Origin: Acidovorax soli
Lineage (GTDB): Bacteria > Pseudomonadota > Gammaproteobacteria > Burkholderiales > Burkholderiaceae_C
DNA: 64,000 nucleotides
Reading direction: 5' to 3'
Assembly: GCF_014207955.1 (NCBI RefSeq)
Contig: NZ_JACHLK010000001.1
Location: 898,560-962,559, forward strand
Notes under the pieces: model-generated
Database searches by the model: none
Seen by the model: only the letters and a program-made list of their open reading frames with translations
What the model was told of the DNA's origin: nothing
In this document: positions 24,833 to 33,868 of the stretch, one piece after another
Numbering within the stretch: position 1 is the stretch's first letter
How the letters are laid out: each line of letters opens with the position of its first letter
Position numbers and translations under genes: made by a program

Positions 24833-25621
24833 TCAAGCGGTGGTCGCCGCCCGCACGGTGGCCAGTGCCCGGCACAGGTCGGCCCAGGCGGCGGCCTTGT
24901 TGTCCTGCGAACGCAGCAGGAACGCGGGGTCATAGGTGACAACGGCCGGGCAGCCCGCCAGGGTGTGGGGGCCTGCGCGCAGGCGGCCCAGCGGTTCGGT
25001 GCTGGCCAGGGCGGCCCGGGCGGCCACGTGGCCCAGCACAAGCACCATGGCCGGTTGCAGCATGGCGACGGCCTGGGTCAGTTGCCCTGCGACGTCGGCA
25101 TCGCTGCCGCCGGGGGCCGTGCGCTCCAGTGCCGCGAGGAACACCCGGGGGTGGCGGTGCAGTTGCATGGCGCGCAGCATGTTGTCCAGCAGCTTGCCGG
25201 CATCGCCCGCCAACGGTTCGGCGGGGTCGGGGACTTCGGCCACGATCAGCCAGCCGCTGCCCAGGCCGGCGGGCGTGCGCGCCGGGTCGGCCGTGGGGTA
25301 CAGCGCCCGGGGCGCATGCAGGGACAGCGAGCCTGCGGCGACCGATCCGGCGGCCATGGCGGCCGGCGTGCTGGCTGGAGCCGGCGCTGGAGCGCGCTGC
25401 GCGACTGGTGCGGGGGGGCTGGTCCTGGGGGGCTGGGCGGCGGGTACGGGGGCAGCTGCCACCGGGGACGGCACGGCCTTCGCCGCGCCCTCGGGCGCGC
25501 TGGCGCTGCGGGCGGGTGGGGCCGCGGCGGGCACCGCAGCGGCTGCCTCGGCGGGGGCCCAGACGGTCACCCCCATTTCCTGCAGCATGGCGCGCTGGCG
25601 CGCATCGAGGGAAAGGCTCAT
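24833..25621 (-). CDS. uracil-DNA glycosylase family-like protein, probably degenerate
   Basis: 262 residues. A Pro/Ala-rich low-complexity stretch (~residues 25-95) precedes a domain with the layout of family-4/5 uracil-DNA glycosylases: GWLIVAEVPDPAEPLAGDAGKLLDNMLRAM corresponds in outline to the first motif (residues split here for reference: WLIVAEVPDPAEP and AGKLLDNMLRAM), and VTYDPAFLLRSQDNK to the second. However, the second motif has Asp where the family has His (HPAYLLR type). No N-terminal CxxC for the 4Fe-4S cluster is present. It follows rimI by 16 bp, and operon order tsaB-rimI-UDG supports the family call. Enzyme activity is doubtful. Start could be 25633. Confidence 0.7.
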   Translation of the reverse strand: MSLSLDARQRAMLQEMGVTVWAPAEAAAAVPAAAPPARSASAPEGAAKAVPSPVAAAPVPAAQPPRTSPPAPVAQRAPAPAPASTPAAMAAGSVAAGSLSLHAPRALYPTADPARTPAGLGSGWLIVAEVPDPAEPLAGDAGKLLDNMLRAMQLHRHPRVFLAALERTAPGGSDADVAGQLTQAVAMLQPAMVLVLGHVAARAALASTEPLGRLRAGPHTLAGCPAVVTYDPAFLLRSQDNKAAAWADLCRALATVRAATTA

Positions 25622-25637
25622 AGGAACGGGCAAATTC

Positions 25638-26117
25638 TCACAGGGGCAGGCTCATGACCATCGCGTCCTCGCGCTGGCCATGGTGGGCGGGGTAGTAGCG
25701 CTTGCGCTCGCCCACGCGGCGAAAGCCATGGGTCTCGTAGATGTGCTGGGCGCGCAGGTTGCTCATGCGCACCTCCAGCCACAGCCACTGGGCGCCCTTG
25801 CCGCGCGACCACAGGGCCAGTGCATCCAGGAGCACGCGGGCCCAGCCCTGGCGCTGGAACTCCGGGGTGACCGTGAGGTTCAGCAAATGCACCTCGTCCA
25901 CCCCCATCATGGCCACGAAGTAGCCCAGCAGGCGGTCTCCGCCCATGAGCAGCCGGCACTCGTAGCGCGAGGCCATGGCGTCGATGAAGTTGCCGCGCGT
26001 CCAGGGGTGGGTGTAGGCGCGCTGCTCCACCTCCAGCACCGCGTCGAGCTGTGCCAGCGTGAGGGTTTCCAGGCGCACCTCGGGGGCGTCGGCGGAAGGG
26101 GTGGGTACGGCGCTCAT
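25638..26117 (-). CDS. rimI: ribosomal protein S18-alanine N-acetyltransferase
   Basis: 159 residues with a GNAT fold. The acetyl-CoA loop is TPEFQRQGWARVLLDAL (~residues 84-100), and the C-terminal HIYETHGFRRVGERKRYYP is characteristic of RimI. RimI acetylates the N-terminus of S18. It lies 16 bp after tsaB on the same strand, the common tsaB-rimI pairing. An N-terminal extension of ~12 residues is variable. Start at ATG 26117. Confidence 0.92.
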   Translation of the reverse strand: MSAVPTPSADAPEVRLETLTLAQLDAVLEVEQRAYTHPWTRGNFIDAMASRYECRLLMGGDRLLGYFVAMMGVDEVHLLNLTVTPEFQRQGWARVLLDALALWSRGKGAQWLWLEVRMSNLRAQHIYETHGFRRVGERKRYYPAHHGQREDAMVMSLPL

Positions 26118-26133
26118 GGCGGGGGCGGTTGGT

Positions 26134-26853
26134 TCAGGGTGGGGTGGGCGTGGCCGGCTGGGCGGCGCGCAAGGCCTCCCGTTCGGCGGTGGTCTTCGCC
26201 ACTTTATCGCGGATATAGCGCGGCAGCGCATCGCTGGCCGGCACGGCGTTGCCGGCGGCCAGCAGGGCTGGCGCCAGGCGCAGCAATGCAGTGGCCGTGG
26301 GCAGCGCGCGCAGGTGCACGGCCTGGGGTGCCAGGCGCTCGCCGTAAGGCGCTTGCGCATTGCCGGCCACGCTCCAGCCGTCGGGCACCTCCACCGTTTC
26401 GGGGGCGCCCAGGCCGAAGTCGGCATCGGCCTGCCAGCGGCCCTCCGCGGGGAGCCATGTGCAACGCGCACTGTAGACCTCGTCCATGCGCGCATCGAGC
26501 ACAGCCACCACCTGCGTGCAGCCGTGCTGCAGGCGCGCCTCCTCGGCCACGGCCAGCAGCGTGTCCACCGGCAGCACCGGCACCCCCGCGCCGTTGCGCG
26601 CGCCAAAGGCCAGGCCCTGGGCCACGGCGCAGGCCGTGCGCAGGCCCGTGAAAGAGCCCGGACCGCGGCCAAAGACAATCGCGTCCAGCGTGGCGAACGA
26701 CAGGCCGGCCTCGGCCAGCAGGCGGTGGATGGTCGGGAGCAGCGTGGCCGAGGCCTGCGCACCGCCCGGGCCCGTGTGTTCGCGCACCAGATCCCCGTGC
26801 CGCACGGCAATGGACAGGGTGTCGGTACTCGTATCGAAGGCTAGCAGGTTCAT
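26134..26853 (-). CDS. tsaB: tRNA threonylcarbamoyladenosine biosynthesis protein TsaB
   Basis: 239 residues, ASKHA-fold partner of TsaD. TsaB is needed for the t6A modification at position 37 of ANN-decoding tRNAs. The N-terminal MNLLAFDTSTDTLSIAVRHG and GRGPGSFTGLRTACAVAQGL (~residues 66-85) are diagnostic. Start at ATG 26853; an ATG eight codons earlier would overlap the preceding gene. It lies 23 bp after the EamA gene. The Sua5-type enzyme of the same pathway is encoded at 33982-34998. Confidence 0.93.
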   Translation of the reverse strand: MNLLAFDTSTDTLSIAVRHGDLVREHTGPGGAQASATLLPTIHRLLAEAGLSFATLDAIVFGRGPGSFTGLRTACAVAQGLAFGARNGAGVPVLPVDTLLAVAEEARLQHGCTQVVAVLDARMDEVYSARCTWLPAEGRWQADADFGLGAPETVEVPDGWSVAGNAQAPYGERLAPQAVHLRALPTATALLRLAPALLAAGNAVPASDALPRYIRDKVAKTTAEREALRAAQPATPTPP

Positions 26854-26876
26854 GGCAGGGGCAGACAGGGGCAGCA

Positions 26877-27869
26877 TCAGGCTGCGGAGTTTCCGGGCGC
26901 GGCAGGCAAGGGGGCGGGCGCAGGGCTTTGGCGCAGCACGCCCAGCAGGATACCCGTGGTCACGAGCGCCAGGCCCGCGCCCAGGTTCCAGTGCATGGGC
27001 TCACCCAGAAACAGCACAGCGCCGACGGCCGACAGCCCCGGCACCAGGGCGGTGATCATGGTGCTGCGCACGGGGCCGTAGTGCTGGATCATGCGCGTGA
27101 AGGCGATGCCGGACACCACCACCGAGCCCCCGCCCTGGAACACCAGCTGGAACAGGATCTCGCTCCAGGGGGCCTGGCGCAGGTGGCTGGTGACCGTGCC
27201 CAGTGCCACCAGCACGCCCCAGACGGGCACGTACACCAACAGCGCGAAGGCGGTGATGGCGATGGTGGCCTGCACCGCATCCACGGCGAGGCGCCGCGCC
27301 TGAACACTGTAGCTGGCCCAGCATGCGGCTGCCAGCATGAACAGCAGGTCGCCTTTCCACACGTCCCCGCCGGCAAAGCCCGCCAGCAGGCTGCGACCGC
27401 CCACCAGCAGGTCGCCAGCCACGATGAGTGCCAGGCCCAGAGCGCGCAGGGGCGTGATGCGGTCGCGCAGCACCACCACGGCCAGCAGGGCCGTCCACAG
27501 CGGCAGGCTGCCGGGCATGAGCACGGCGGCGTGGGTCGCCGGGGCGTGGAAGAAGCCGGCGTAGGCCAGCACGGCGTACAGCACCCCGCCGAAGATACCC
27601 AGCAATGCGGTGGTGGACAGCGGCAGCGGCGAGACGCCGCCCAGGCTGGAAGCCGGGGCGCTGGCTCCCATCTGCGCCCGCCGGCGGCGCACCAGCCACC
27701 AGCCCCAGGGCAGCAGCACCAGGCTGGCACCGACGATGCGCAGCAGCGAGATGTCCAGCGGCGCAAGGCTGCGCTGTGCCGAGGCGCGGGCGATCACGAT
27801 GAAACTGGTCCAGATGGTGACGGTCACCAGGGCCGCCAGCAGGCCCGTGGCACGGGGAGAAAAGCGCAT
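26877..27869 (-). CDS. EamA family (DMT superfamily) transporter
   Basis: 330 residues with about ten hydrophobic helices in two EamA repeats (the second begins near residue 175, KGDLLFMLAAACWASYSVQA). Members export or import metabolites such as amino acids; the substrate is not deducible. The short C-terminal Pro/Ala tail is cytoplasmic. It is the first gene of the operon leading to tsaB (23-bp gap) and divergent from dacB with 60 bp between the starts. Confidence 0.88.
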   Translation of the reverse strand: MRFSPRATGLLAALVTVTIWTSFIVIARASAQRSLAPLDISLLRIVGASLVLLPWGWWLVRRRRAQMGASAPASSLGGVSPLPLSTTALLGIFGGVLYAVLAYAGFFHAPATHAAVLMPGSLPLWTALLAVVVLRDRITPLRALGLALIVAGDLLVGGRSLLAGFAGGDVWKGDLLFMLAAACWASYSVQARRLAVDAVQATIAITAFALLVYVPVWGVLVALGTVTSHLRQAPWSEILFQLVFQGGGSVVVSGIAFTRMIQHYGPVRSTMITALVPGLSAVGAVLFLGEPMHWNLGAGLALVTTGILLGVLRQSPAPAPLPAAPGNSAA

Positions 27870-27929
27870 CCGGGGATTATCCGCGGGCCGGGCCGGCCGT
27901 GCCGGTGGCGGGCGATAGACTCCCTGCCC

Positions 27930-29390
27930 ATGCTGTCCGTTCGTCTTCTGCCCCGCTTGTCCCTGCCCTCCTGGGTGCCCTTGGCCACGCTGCTGTGGAG
28001 CATGGTGGTTCCCGCCGCCCATGCCCAGGCGCCCGCCCCTTCGCCGCTGCCGCCCGAGGTGGAGGCCGCGCTGTCCCGCACCCGCCTGCCGCGCGAGGCG
28101 CTCTCGGTGCTGGTGGTCGATGCCCAGGGCGGCGCACGCCAGGCGCCGCGCCTGGCGCACCGTGCCCAGGTGCCCATGAACCCGGCCTCGGTGATGAAGC
28201 TGGTCACCACCTACGCTGCGCTCGACCAGCTCGGTCCGGCCTACACCTGGAACACCCCGGTCTACGTGCAGGGCTCCGTACAGGACGGCAGCCTGCGCGG
28301 CAATGTCTACATCCAGGGTCAGGGCGATCCCAAGCTGGTGATGGAGCGGCTGTGGCTGCTGCTGCGCCGCCTGCAGGCCCAGGGCATCCAGGTCATCGTG
28401 GGCGACATCGTGCTCGACCGCACGGCCTTCGACGTGCCCGAGCAGGACCCCGGCAGCTTCGACAACGAACCCCTGCGGCCCTACAACGCCTCGCCCGATG
28501 CCTTGCTGGTGAACTACAAGTCCCAGGTGATGACCTTTGTGCCCGACGCTGCCGCCGGCCTGGCGCGCATCCAGTACGACCCGCCGATGGCCGGTGTGCA
28601 GCGCCAGGCTTCCGTGGCACTGGCCGCTCCGGGCGCGGAATGCGGCGACTGGCGCGGTGCCTTGAAGGCGGAGCTGTCCGACCCCGCGCGCATCGCGTTC
28701 CAGGGCGTGTACCCGTCCAGCTGCGGCGAGCGCGTCTGGCCCATGGCCCCGGCCGATCCGCGCGGCTTTGCCGCGCGCGCCGTGGAGGGCATGTGGCGCG
28801 AGCTTGGCGGCAAGCTCACGGGCAGCGTGCGCGACGGCAAGGTCCCGGCCGGCCTCAAGCCGGCTTTCGTGGCCACGTCGCCCGCGCTCGCCGAGGTGGT
28901 GCGCGATGTCAACAAGTACAGCAACAACGTCATGGCGCAACAGGTGTTCCTGACGCTGGCGCTGGGGAACAAGGGGGCGGCGGCCACCTTCGAGGGTGCG
29001 CGCGAGGCGCTGCGCCGCTGGTGGCAGCTGCGCTTTGGCGATGCCGACCAGCCCGTGGCCGACAATGGTGCGGGCCTCTCCCGCGATGCACGCATCACGG
29101 CCCAGGGCCTGGCGCGCATGCTGCAGTCGGCCTGGGCGTCGCCGGTGATGCCCGAGCTGGTGTCTTCCCTGCCCATCGCCGGTGTCGACGGCACGCTGCG
29201 CCGCAGCCAGGCCCGGGGCGCGGCCCACCTCAAGACCGGCAGCCTGCGCGACGTGATGGCAGTGGCCGGCTATGTGCACGGCGCCAGCGGCCGGCGCTAT
29301 GTGCTGGTGGCCATGGTCAACCACGCCAATGCCGGGGCCGCCCGCCCGGTGCTCGACGCACTGACCGATTGGGCCGCGCGCGACCAGTAG
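27930..29390 (+). CDS. dacB: D-alanyl-D-alanine carboxypeptidase/endopeptidase (PBP4 type)
   Basis: 486 residues, class C penicillin-binding protein. A signal peptide (~residues 1-32, ending AAHA) is followed by the three active-site motifs: SxxK at Ser87-Lys90 (NPASVMKL), SxN in VNKYSNNVMAQ, and KTG in HLKTGSLRD. Between the first two lies the large insertion typical of PBP4 (DacB). It trims peptidoglycan cross-links and pentapeptides in the periplasm. The start at 27930 gives a full signal peptide; GATAGA 10 nt upstream is a weak -10. Confidence 0.94.
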   Translation: MLSVRLLPRLSLPSWVPLATLLWSMVVPAAHAQAPAPSPLPPEVEAALSRTRLPREALSVLVVDAQGGARQAPRLAHRAQVPMNPASVMKLVTTYAALDQLGPAYTWNTPVYVQGSVQDGSLRGNVYIQGQGDPKLVMERLWLLLRRLQAQGIQVIVGDIVLDRTAFDVPEQDPGSFDNEPLRPYNASPDALLVNYKSQVMTFVPDAAAGLARIQYDPPMAGVQRQASVALAAPGAECGDWRGALKAELSDPARIAFQGVYPSSCGERVWPMAPADPRGFAARAVEGMWRELGGKLTGSVRDGKVPAGLKPAFVATSPALAEVVRDVNKYSNNVMAQQVFLTLALGNKGAAATFEGAREALRRWWQLRFGDADQPVADNGAGLSRDARITAQGLARMLQSAWASPVMPELVSSLPIAGVDGTLRRSQARGAAHLKTGSLRDVMAVAGYVHGASGRRYVLVAMVNHANAGAARPVLDALTDWAARDQ

Positions 29391-29521
29391 GTGGTGCGGG
29401 CGCGGCCCTGTCGCCCAGGCGTCCACACGCTCTCGTAAACCCTAATGGCAACGCCCGTGCCGGTGCGCGCACGATGCGGCGTTACCATCGACCGGTCATA
29501 CATAGAGAGAGGATTGAGCCC

Positions 29522-30826
29522 ATGAAGTACTTTCGCCTGAGCTGTATCGCCGCCGTCGCGGCCCTGCTGGCCGCCTGCGGCGGATCCGAGGATCCTTCGC
29601 GTGGGGATCTGATGGATCCTCCCAACATCCTGGCCACGCTGACCACCGCGCAGATCGACGCGGGCACCACCGCCAGCGGCCTGCGCACCCTCGCCGGCAA
29701 GGCACGGTGCGATGTGAAGGTCGTGGCACTCAACTACTACACGGCAGGAGCAAAGGCGGGCGAACTCACGAACGTGTCCGGTGTGATGCTGGTGCCCGCT
29801 GGCACCTGCAGCACCGAAAAGACCGCTCTGCTGGCCTACGCCAAGGGCACCGACGTGCAAAAGCCGCGCACCCTGGCCAACCCGCAGGACAGCGAGACCT
29901 TCCTGCTGGCCGCGATGTACGCCTCGCAGGGGTACTCCGTGGTCGCCACCGACTACCTGGGTTTCGCCAAGTCGGCCTACAGCTACCACCCCTACCTGCA
30001 TGCGGATTCGGAAGCCACCTCGGTGATCGACTCGGTGCGTGCTGCGCGCAAGGCCGCCAGTTCGGTGGGGGCCAACCTGTCGGGCCGCATCCTGTTCACC
30101 GGTTACTCGCAAGGCGGGCATGCATCCATGGCCGCGCACCGCTCCGCCGAGCGCGACTACGGCAATGAATTCGACGTGGCGGCCGGCGCCCACCTGGCAG
30201 GACCCTACAACCTGTCTGGATCGCTGCGCATCCCCGACGCGATCGCCGGCGTGCAGTTCTTCGTGCCTTACCTCGTGACATCCTGGCAGAAGGTCTACGG
30301 CACCATCTACAGCGATGTGAAGCAGGCCTTCAAGGCCCCGTACTCGAACTACATCGAGACCCTGCTGCCCAACCCGACGATGACCTACACCACGCTGGTG
30401 ACCTCGGGCACGCTGCCGGGCGGCACGCCCAACCAGGCGCGCGATGCGCTGTTCCAGCCGGCCTTCATCGCCAGCAGCCAGACCAACCCGAACGATCCGC
30501 TCTACCTGGCCGCGCAAAAGAACGACATCCTGGGCTGGACACCCAAGTCGCGCGTGCTGCTGTGTGGCGGCTCGGGCGACCCCACGGTGCCGCCCGCCGT
30601 GCACCAGAACGTGATGAAGGCCGACTTCGACGCCCGGGGCGTGACCAACGTGGTCTCGGTGGACGTGGACGGCGCCATCCAGGCCACCTTCGGCCCCGGT
30701 GGCGTTGCGCCCACCGACCCGGCATCTGCAGCCTTCGCCACCTACTACGGCGCCTACCACGGCACCTATGAGCCGCCGTTCTGCCATGCCCAGGCGCGTG
30801 CCGTCTTCGACGTCATCGTGAAGTAA
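29522..30826 (+). CDS. lipase-like alpha/beta-hydrolase lipoprotein
   Basis: 434 residues. A lipoprotein signal (MKYFRLSCIAAVAALLAA then Cys19, LAACGG) is followed by an alpha/beta-hydrolase domain. The nucleophile elbow is FTGYSQGGHASM. The upstream segment ASQGYSVVATDYLGFAKSAY and the late GSGDPTVPPAVHQNV supply plausible acid and His regions; the final GAYHGTYEPPFCHAQA may hold the catalytic His. This layout matches secretory lipase-like proteins of Burkholderiales. Substrate unknown. GAGAGGATTG precedes the ATG; a strong terminator follows, so the gene is monocistronic. Confidence 0.85.
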   Translation: MKYFRLSCIAAVAALLAACGGSEDPSRGDLMDPPNILATLTTAQIDAGTTASGLRTLAGKARCDVKVVALNYYTAGAKAGELTNVSGVMLVPAGTCSTEKTALLAYAKGTDVQKPRTLANPQDSETFLLAAMYASQGYSVVATDYLGFAKSAYSYHPYLHADSEATSVIDSVRAARKAASSVGANLSGRILFTGYSQGGHASMAAHRSAERDYGNEFDVAAGAHLAGPYNLSGSLRIPDAIAGVQFFVPYLVTSWQKVYGTIYSDVKQAFKAPYSNYIETLLPNPTMTYTTLVTSGTLPGGTPNQARDALFQPAFIASSQTNPNDPLYLAAQKNDILGWTPKSRVLLCGGSGDPTVPPAVHQNVMKADFDARGVTNVVSVDVDGAIQATFGPGGVAPTDPASAAFATYYGAYHGTYEPPFCHAQARAVFDVIVK

Positions 30827-30847
30827 GCGATTCACCTCGCCTCTCAG

Positions 30848-30873
30848 AAGCCGACCTGCGGGTCGGCTTTTTT
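30848..30873 (+). terminator. rho-independent terminator after the lipase-like gene
   Basis: AAGCCGACC-TGC-GGGTCGGCTT, a stem of 8-9 bp, is followed by a run of Ts (30868-30873). The same stem sequence recurs in the terminator at 32860-32888. Confidence 0.9.
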
Positions 30874-30988
30874 CATGGTGTGCCGCTCGGTAGTTTCCCG
30901 GGCGGGCATGGGCTGCATGCAGGGGTAGGATGTCTGTTGGAAAAAAGCACGGTCGTGCTTTTTAAACATCCGTTACCTGGAGAACCCC

Positions 30989-32134
30989 TTGAACACAAGA
31001 CAATGCAAGGCTGCCTTTTCGGCATTGGCAGCGGCCTGCCTGCTGGCTGCATGCGGTGGCGGTGGCTCGGACACCACGCCTGCTGCCCCGGTGACCGCAG
31101 TGAAGGTGGCTGGCGACAGCCTGGCCGACAGCGGCACCTTCGGTTTCAAGGCCACCGTGCAAGGCGCGGCGGCCACGGGGCCCGGTTCCACCCCGATCTG
31201 GCCCGAGCGTGTGGCCACCAGCTATGGCCAGACCCTGTGCGCGCACTACCTGTTCAACGGCACGGCGTTCGTGGCCAACAACAGCTGCTTGAACTACGCC
31301 GTGAGCGGCGGCCGCATCAACAACTTCACCGCACCCACCTCGCCGGTTTCCATCACCCAGCAGCTCAAGGACCTGGGCAATGCTGGCTACAGCCCTTCGG
31401 ACCTGGTGCTGGTGGATGGTGGCGGCAACGACGCGGCCGATCTGGTGGGGGCCTACCTGCGCGCCTCCACAGACAATGGCCAGGCCTATGCGGCCATGCT
31501 CACCAGTGTGCTGCCCGCAGCCACCGTCAACACGGCCCTGGCCAGCGGTGCCACGGGCATGGCGCAGATCGGTGGCGCCTACATGCAGGCGCTGGCCCAG
31601 CAGTTTGCCGCGACCATCCAGGCCAACACCGTGGCCAAGGGAGCGCCGCGCGTGGCCGTGCTCAACGCCCCGGGCATCACCCGCACGCCCCGCTTCCAGA
31701 TGGTGCTGGGCTCGATCGCGGCCCAGCGCGGTGCCGACGCCGCCAAGCAGGCCGAAGCCCTGTTCGACGGCTGGGTCCAGGCCTTCAATGCACAGCTGGC
31801 CACCAGCCTGGCGGGTGATGCCAAGGTCGTGGTGGTGGACTTCTACACCTCGTTCAAGGACCAGTCGACCAACCCTGCGCAGTACCAGCTGACCAACACC
31901 ACCACGCCGGCCTGCCCTGCGACCGGCCTGGGCAGCGATGGCCTGCCGACCTACAGCTTCCCGAGCTGCACCGCGACTGCGCTTTCCGCCATGGTGCCCC
32001 CTGCCGGGGCCACCGGGGGCGCGGACTGGTGGAAGAGCTACGGCTTTTCCGACAGTTTCCATCCCACGCCCTATGGCCACCAGCTGATCGGGCAACTGGT
32101 CTCGCGCTCGCTGTCGCGGGCGGGCTGGCTGTAA
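30989..32134 (+). CDS. SGNH/GDSL-family esterase-like lipoprotein
   Basis: 381 residues. Lipoprotein signal with Cys22 (CLLAACGGGG). The SGNH catalytic blocks are intact: VAGDSLADSGTF (nucleophile Ser), AVSGGRIN (Gly), VDGGGNDAADLV (Asn) and FSDSFHPTPYGHQLIG (Asp and His). Such enzymes are esterases or lipases acting in the envelope or outside the cell. The start is TTG at 30989; GGAGA at 30979-30983 is well placed and no ATG or GTG gives the signal peptide. It is followed 39 bp later by an OmpW gene. A partner SGNH protein with changed catalytic residues lies at 32912-33868. Confidence 0.87.
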   Translation: MNTRQCKAAFSALAAACLLAACGGGGSDTTPAAPVTAVKVAGDSLADSGTFGFKATVQGAAATGPGSTPIWPERVATSYGQTLCAHYLFNGTAFVANNSCLNYAVSGGRINNFTAPTSPVSITQQLKDLGNAGYSPSDLVLVDGGGNDAADLVGAYLRASTDNGQAYAAMLTSVLPAATVNTALASGATGMAQIGGAYMQALAQQFAATIQANTVAKGAPRVAVLNAPGITRTPRFQMVLGSIAAQRGADAAKQAEALFDGWVQAFNAQLATSLAGDAKVVVVDFYTSFKDQSTNPAQYQLTNTTTPACPATGLGSDGLPTYSFPSCTATALSAMVPPAGATGGADWWKSYGFSDSFHPTPYGHQLIGQLVSRSLSRAGWL

Positions 32135-32173
32135 ACCGCCGCCGTGGTCTCCGTACTTTCCAAGGAGTTACTC

Positions 32174-32845
32174 ATGCACCATTTCTCCCGGCTGGGCTTG
32201 GCAGCGGCGACCCTGCTGCTGGGCACCAGTGCCTCGGCCCAGGTGGCCGGCACCTTCAGCGTGCGCGCAGGCTTCACCCACATCGCCCCGCAGGTCAAGA
32301 GCGGCAACCTCAGCGCCCCGAGCTTTCCAGGCACCACGGTGGACGTGGGCAATGCCACTTCACTGTCTGGTGGCGTGAACTACATGCTCACCAACCACTG
32401 GGCCATCGACGTGCCCCTGGCGCTGCCCTTCAAGCACGACATCGAGGGCGATGGCGCGATCGCAGGCGTGGGCAAGCTTGGCGAGACCAAGGTCCTGCCG
32501 GTCACCGTGTTCGCGCAGTACCGCTTCGCCGAGCCTGAGGCCAAGTTCCGCCCCTACGTGGGCCTGGGCCTGACCTACAGCCGCTTCTTCAAGACCCGCA
32601 GCACGGCCACCCTGAGCGGGCTGACCGGCGGCACTCCGTCGCGCCCCACGACGGCCTCGGTGGACAACAAGTGGGGCATCACTCCGCAGATCGGCTTTGT
32701 CTGGAGCATCAACGAGCGCTGGTCGCTCGATGCGGCTTACTACAAGAGCTTCCTCAAGACCACGACGCATCTGTCTTCGGGCCAGTCGATCAGCACCCGG
32801 CTGAACCCCGACGTCATCGCCATCGGGGTCGGATACCGCTTCTGA
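32174..32845 (+). CDS. ompW: OmpW family outer membrane protein
   Basis: 223 residues. A signal peptide (~residues 1-20, ending SASA) is followed by an eight-stranded beta-barrel pattern with alternating hydrophobic residues, VRAGFTHIAPQV near the mature N-terminus and the C-terminal strand DVIAIGVGYRF ending in Phe, the BAM recognition signal. OmpW proteins form narrow hydrophobic channels for small molecules. AAGGAG sits upstream of the ATG at 32174. It lies 39 bp after the SGNH gene, so the two may be co-transcribed. Confidence 0.92.
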   Translation: MHHFSRLGLAAATLLLGTSASAQVAGTFSVRAGFTHIAPQVKSGNLSAPSFPGTTVDVGNATSLSGGVNYMLTNHWAIDVPLALPFKHDIEGDGAIAGVGKLGETKVLPVTVFAQYRFAEPEAKFRPYVGLGLTYSRFFKTRSTATLSGLTGGTPSRPTTASVDNKWGITPQIGFVWSINERWSLDAAYYKSFLKTTTHLSSGQSISTRLNPDVIAIGVGYRF

Positions 32846-32859
32846 GCCTTCCGCATGCG

Positions 32860-32888
32860 AAAAAGCCGACCCGAGGGTCGGCTTTTTT
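32860..32888. terminator. bidirectional rho-independent terminator between ompW and the SGNH-like gene
   Basis: AAAAAGCCGACC-CGA-GGGTCGGCTTTTTT: a perfect 8-bp stem flanked by five As and six Ts. It can end transcripts from ompW (plus) and from the convergent SGNH-like gene (minus). Confidence 0.92.
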
Positions 32889-32911
32889 GGGGGGGTGCAG
32901 GGCAGCGCGGC

Positions 32912-33868
32912 TTACCAGCGCGCGCGCAGGCGGTCGTAGGCGTAGTTGCCGAACTGGCGGTGGGCGTTGGGCGTCAGGTAGACGCTGTCGGCGAACACGT
33001 AGGAGTCCTGGTTGGCGCCGGTCAGCAGGGTCGAGGGCGTGCACAGGGCGGAGTTGACCTGGCCGGCGCCGATGCCGATACCGTTGGCCGTGTCCAGCGA
33101 GGTGCACACGGGCGTGGTGGCGTTGTTGAAGCCGTAGTTGGCGGGCGTGCCGACATACAGGTTCACGTAGTAGGCCGAGTCCACGTAGAGCACGTTGGCG
33201 CCCAGGTCGACGATGCTCACCAGCAGGCCTTCGTTGAAGCGGCTGCTGGCGTCGCTGAGCAGCGACTCGCGGTTGATGGTTTTGGCCCAGGGCGTCTTGC
33301 CCAGGTCGTAGGTGCCGGTGACGACGATGTTCTTGGCGCCGGCGGTGACCAGGCGGCGCACCTGGGTCGCCAGGTCCTGGCCGGCCTTGCGCGAAGCTGC
33401 CACCATGTCGGTGGTGCTCAGGCTGCCCGAGGTCACGGCGGCCATGCCGGCGATCACGTCGCTCGGGCCGCCGTTGATGAAGATCAGGTCATTGGTGGCC
33501 ACGCCACCCGCGGCCAGGAAGGCGTCGATCTGCTCGGTCACGGTCGGGGTGGTCGCGACACCGGCAGCATCGGGCTTGGCGGCCACGCGCGCATTGCCCA
33601 CGGCATAGCTGCGGCCGCCGGCTGCCGACGATGCGGCCAGGGTGCGGCCGTAGCGCGATGCGACCTGCAGCGTCCAATTGTTCACGCTGCCATCGTTGAC
33701 CGAATAGCGCGTTCCCTTTTGGCCGACGTCGTTGTAGGCGTCGCCAAAGGCCACCAGGCGTTCGGGGGTGAAAGCCGACTCGGTCGTGCTCGACCCGCAA
33801 GCCGCAAGCAGTGCGGCCGACGCGCATGCGGCCACCAGGGCGGTGCGGCGCATCCAATTTGCTGCCAT
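32912..33868 (-). CDS. SGNH/GDSL-like lipoprotein with altered catalytic residues
   Basis: 318 residues with a lipoprotein signal (Cys24 in ALLAACGSS). The fold and block order match SGNH hydrolases, but block I reads LVAFGDAYNDVG, so Ala44 replaces the nucleophile Ser. Block III is FINGGPSDVI where GGND is usual. Block V reads ADSVYLTPNAHRQFG where DxxHPT is expected, so Tyr replaces the catalytic His. Residue equivalences are by eye. It is most likely a catalytically dead or repurposed binding protein. It is convergent with ompW and lies 113 bp beyond the sua5 stop. Confidence 0.82.
   Translation of the reverse strand: MAANWMRRTALVAACASAALLAACGSSTTESAFTPERLVAFGDAYNDVGQKGTRYSVNDGSVNNWTLQVASRYGRTLAASSAAGGRSYAVGNARVAAKPDAAGVATTPTVTEQIDAFLAAGGVATNDLIFINGGPSDVIAGMAAVTSGSLSTTDMVAASRKAGQDLATQVRRLVTAGAKNIVVTGTYDLGKTPWAKTINRESLLSDASSRFNEGLLVSIVDLGANVLYVDSAYYVNLYVGTPANYGFNNATTPVCTSLDTANGIGIGAGQVNSALCTPSTLLTGANQDSYVFADSVYLTPNAHRQFGNYAYDRLRARW

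Noticed and set aside
27870..29426. An N-terminal extension of ~520 codons on the EamA transporter frame opposite dacB
   Set aside because: The EamA protein starts naturally at 27869; the extension is antisense to the dacB motifs and has no hydrophobic pattern.
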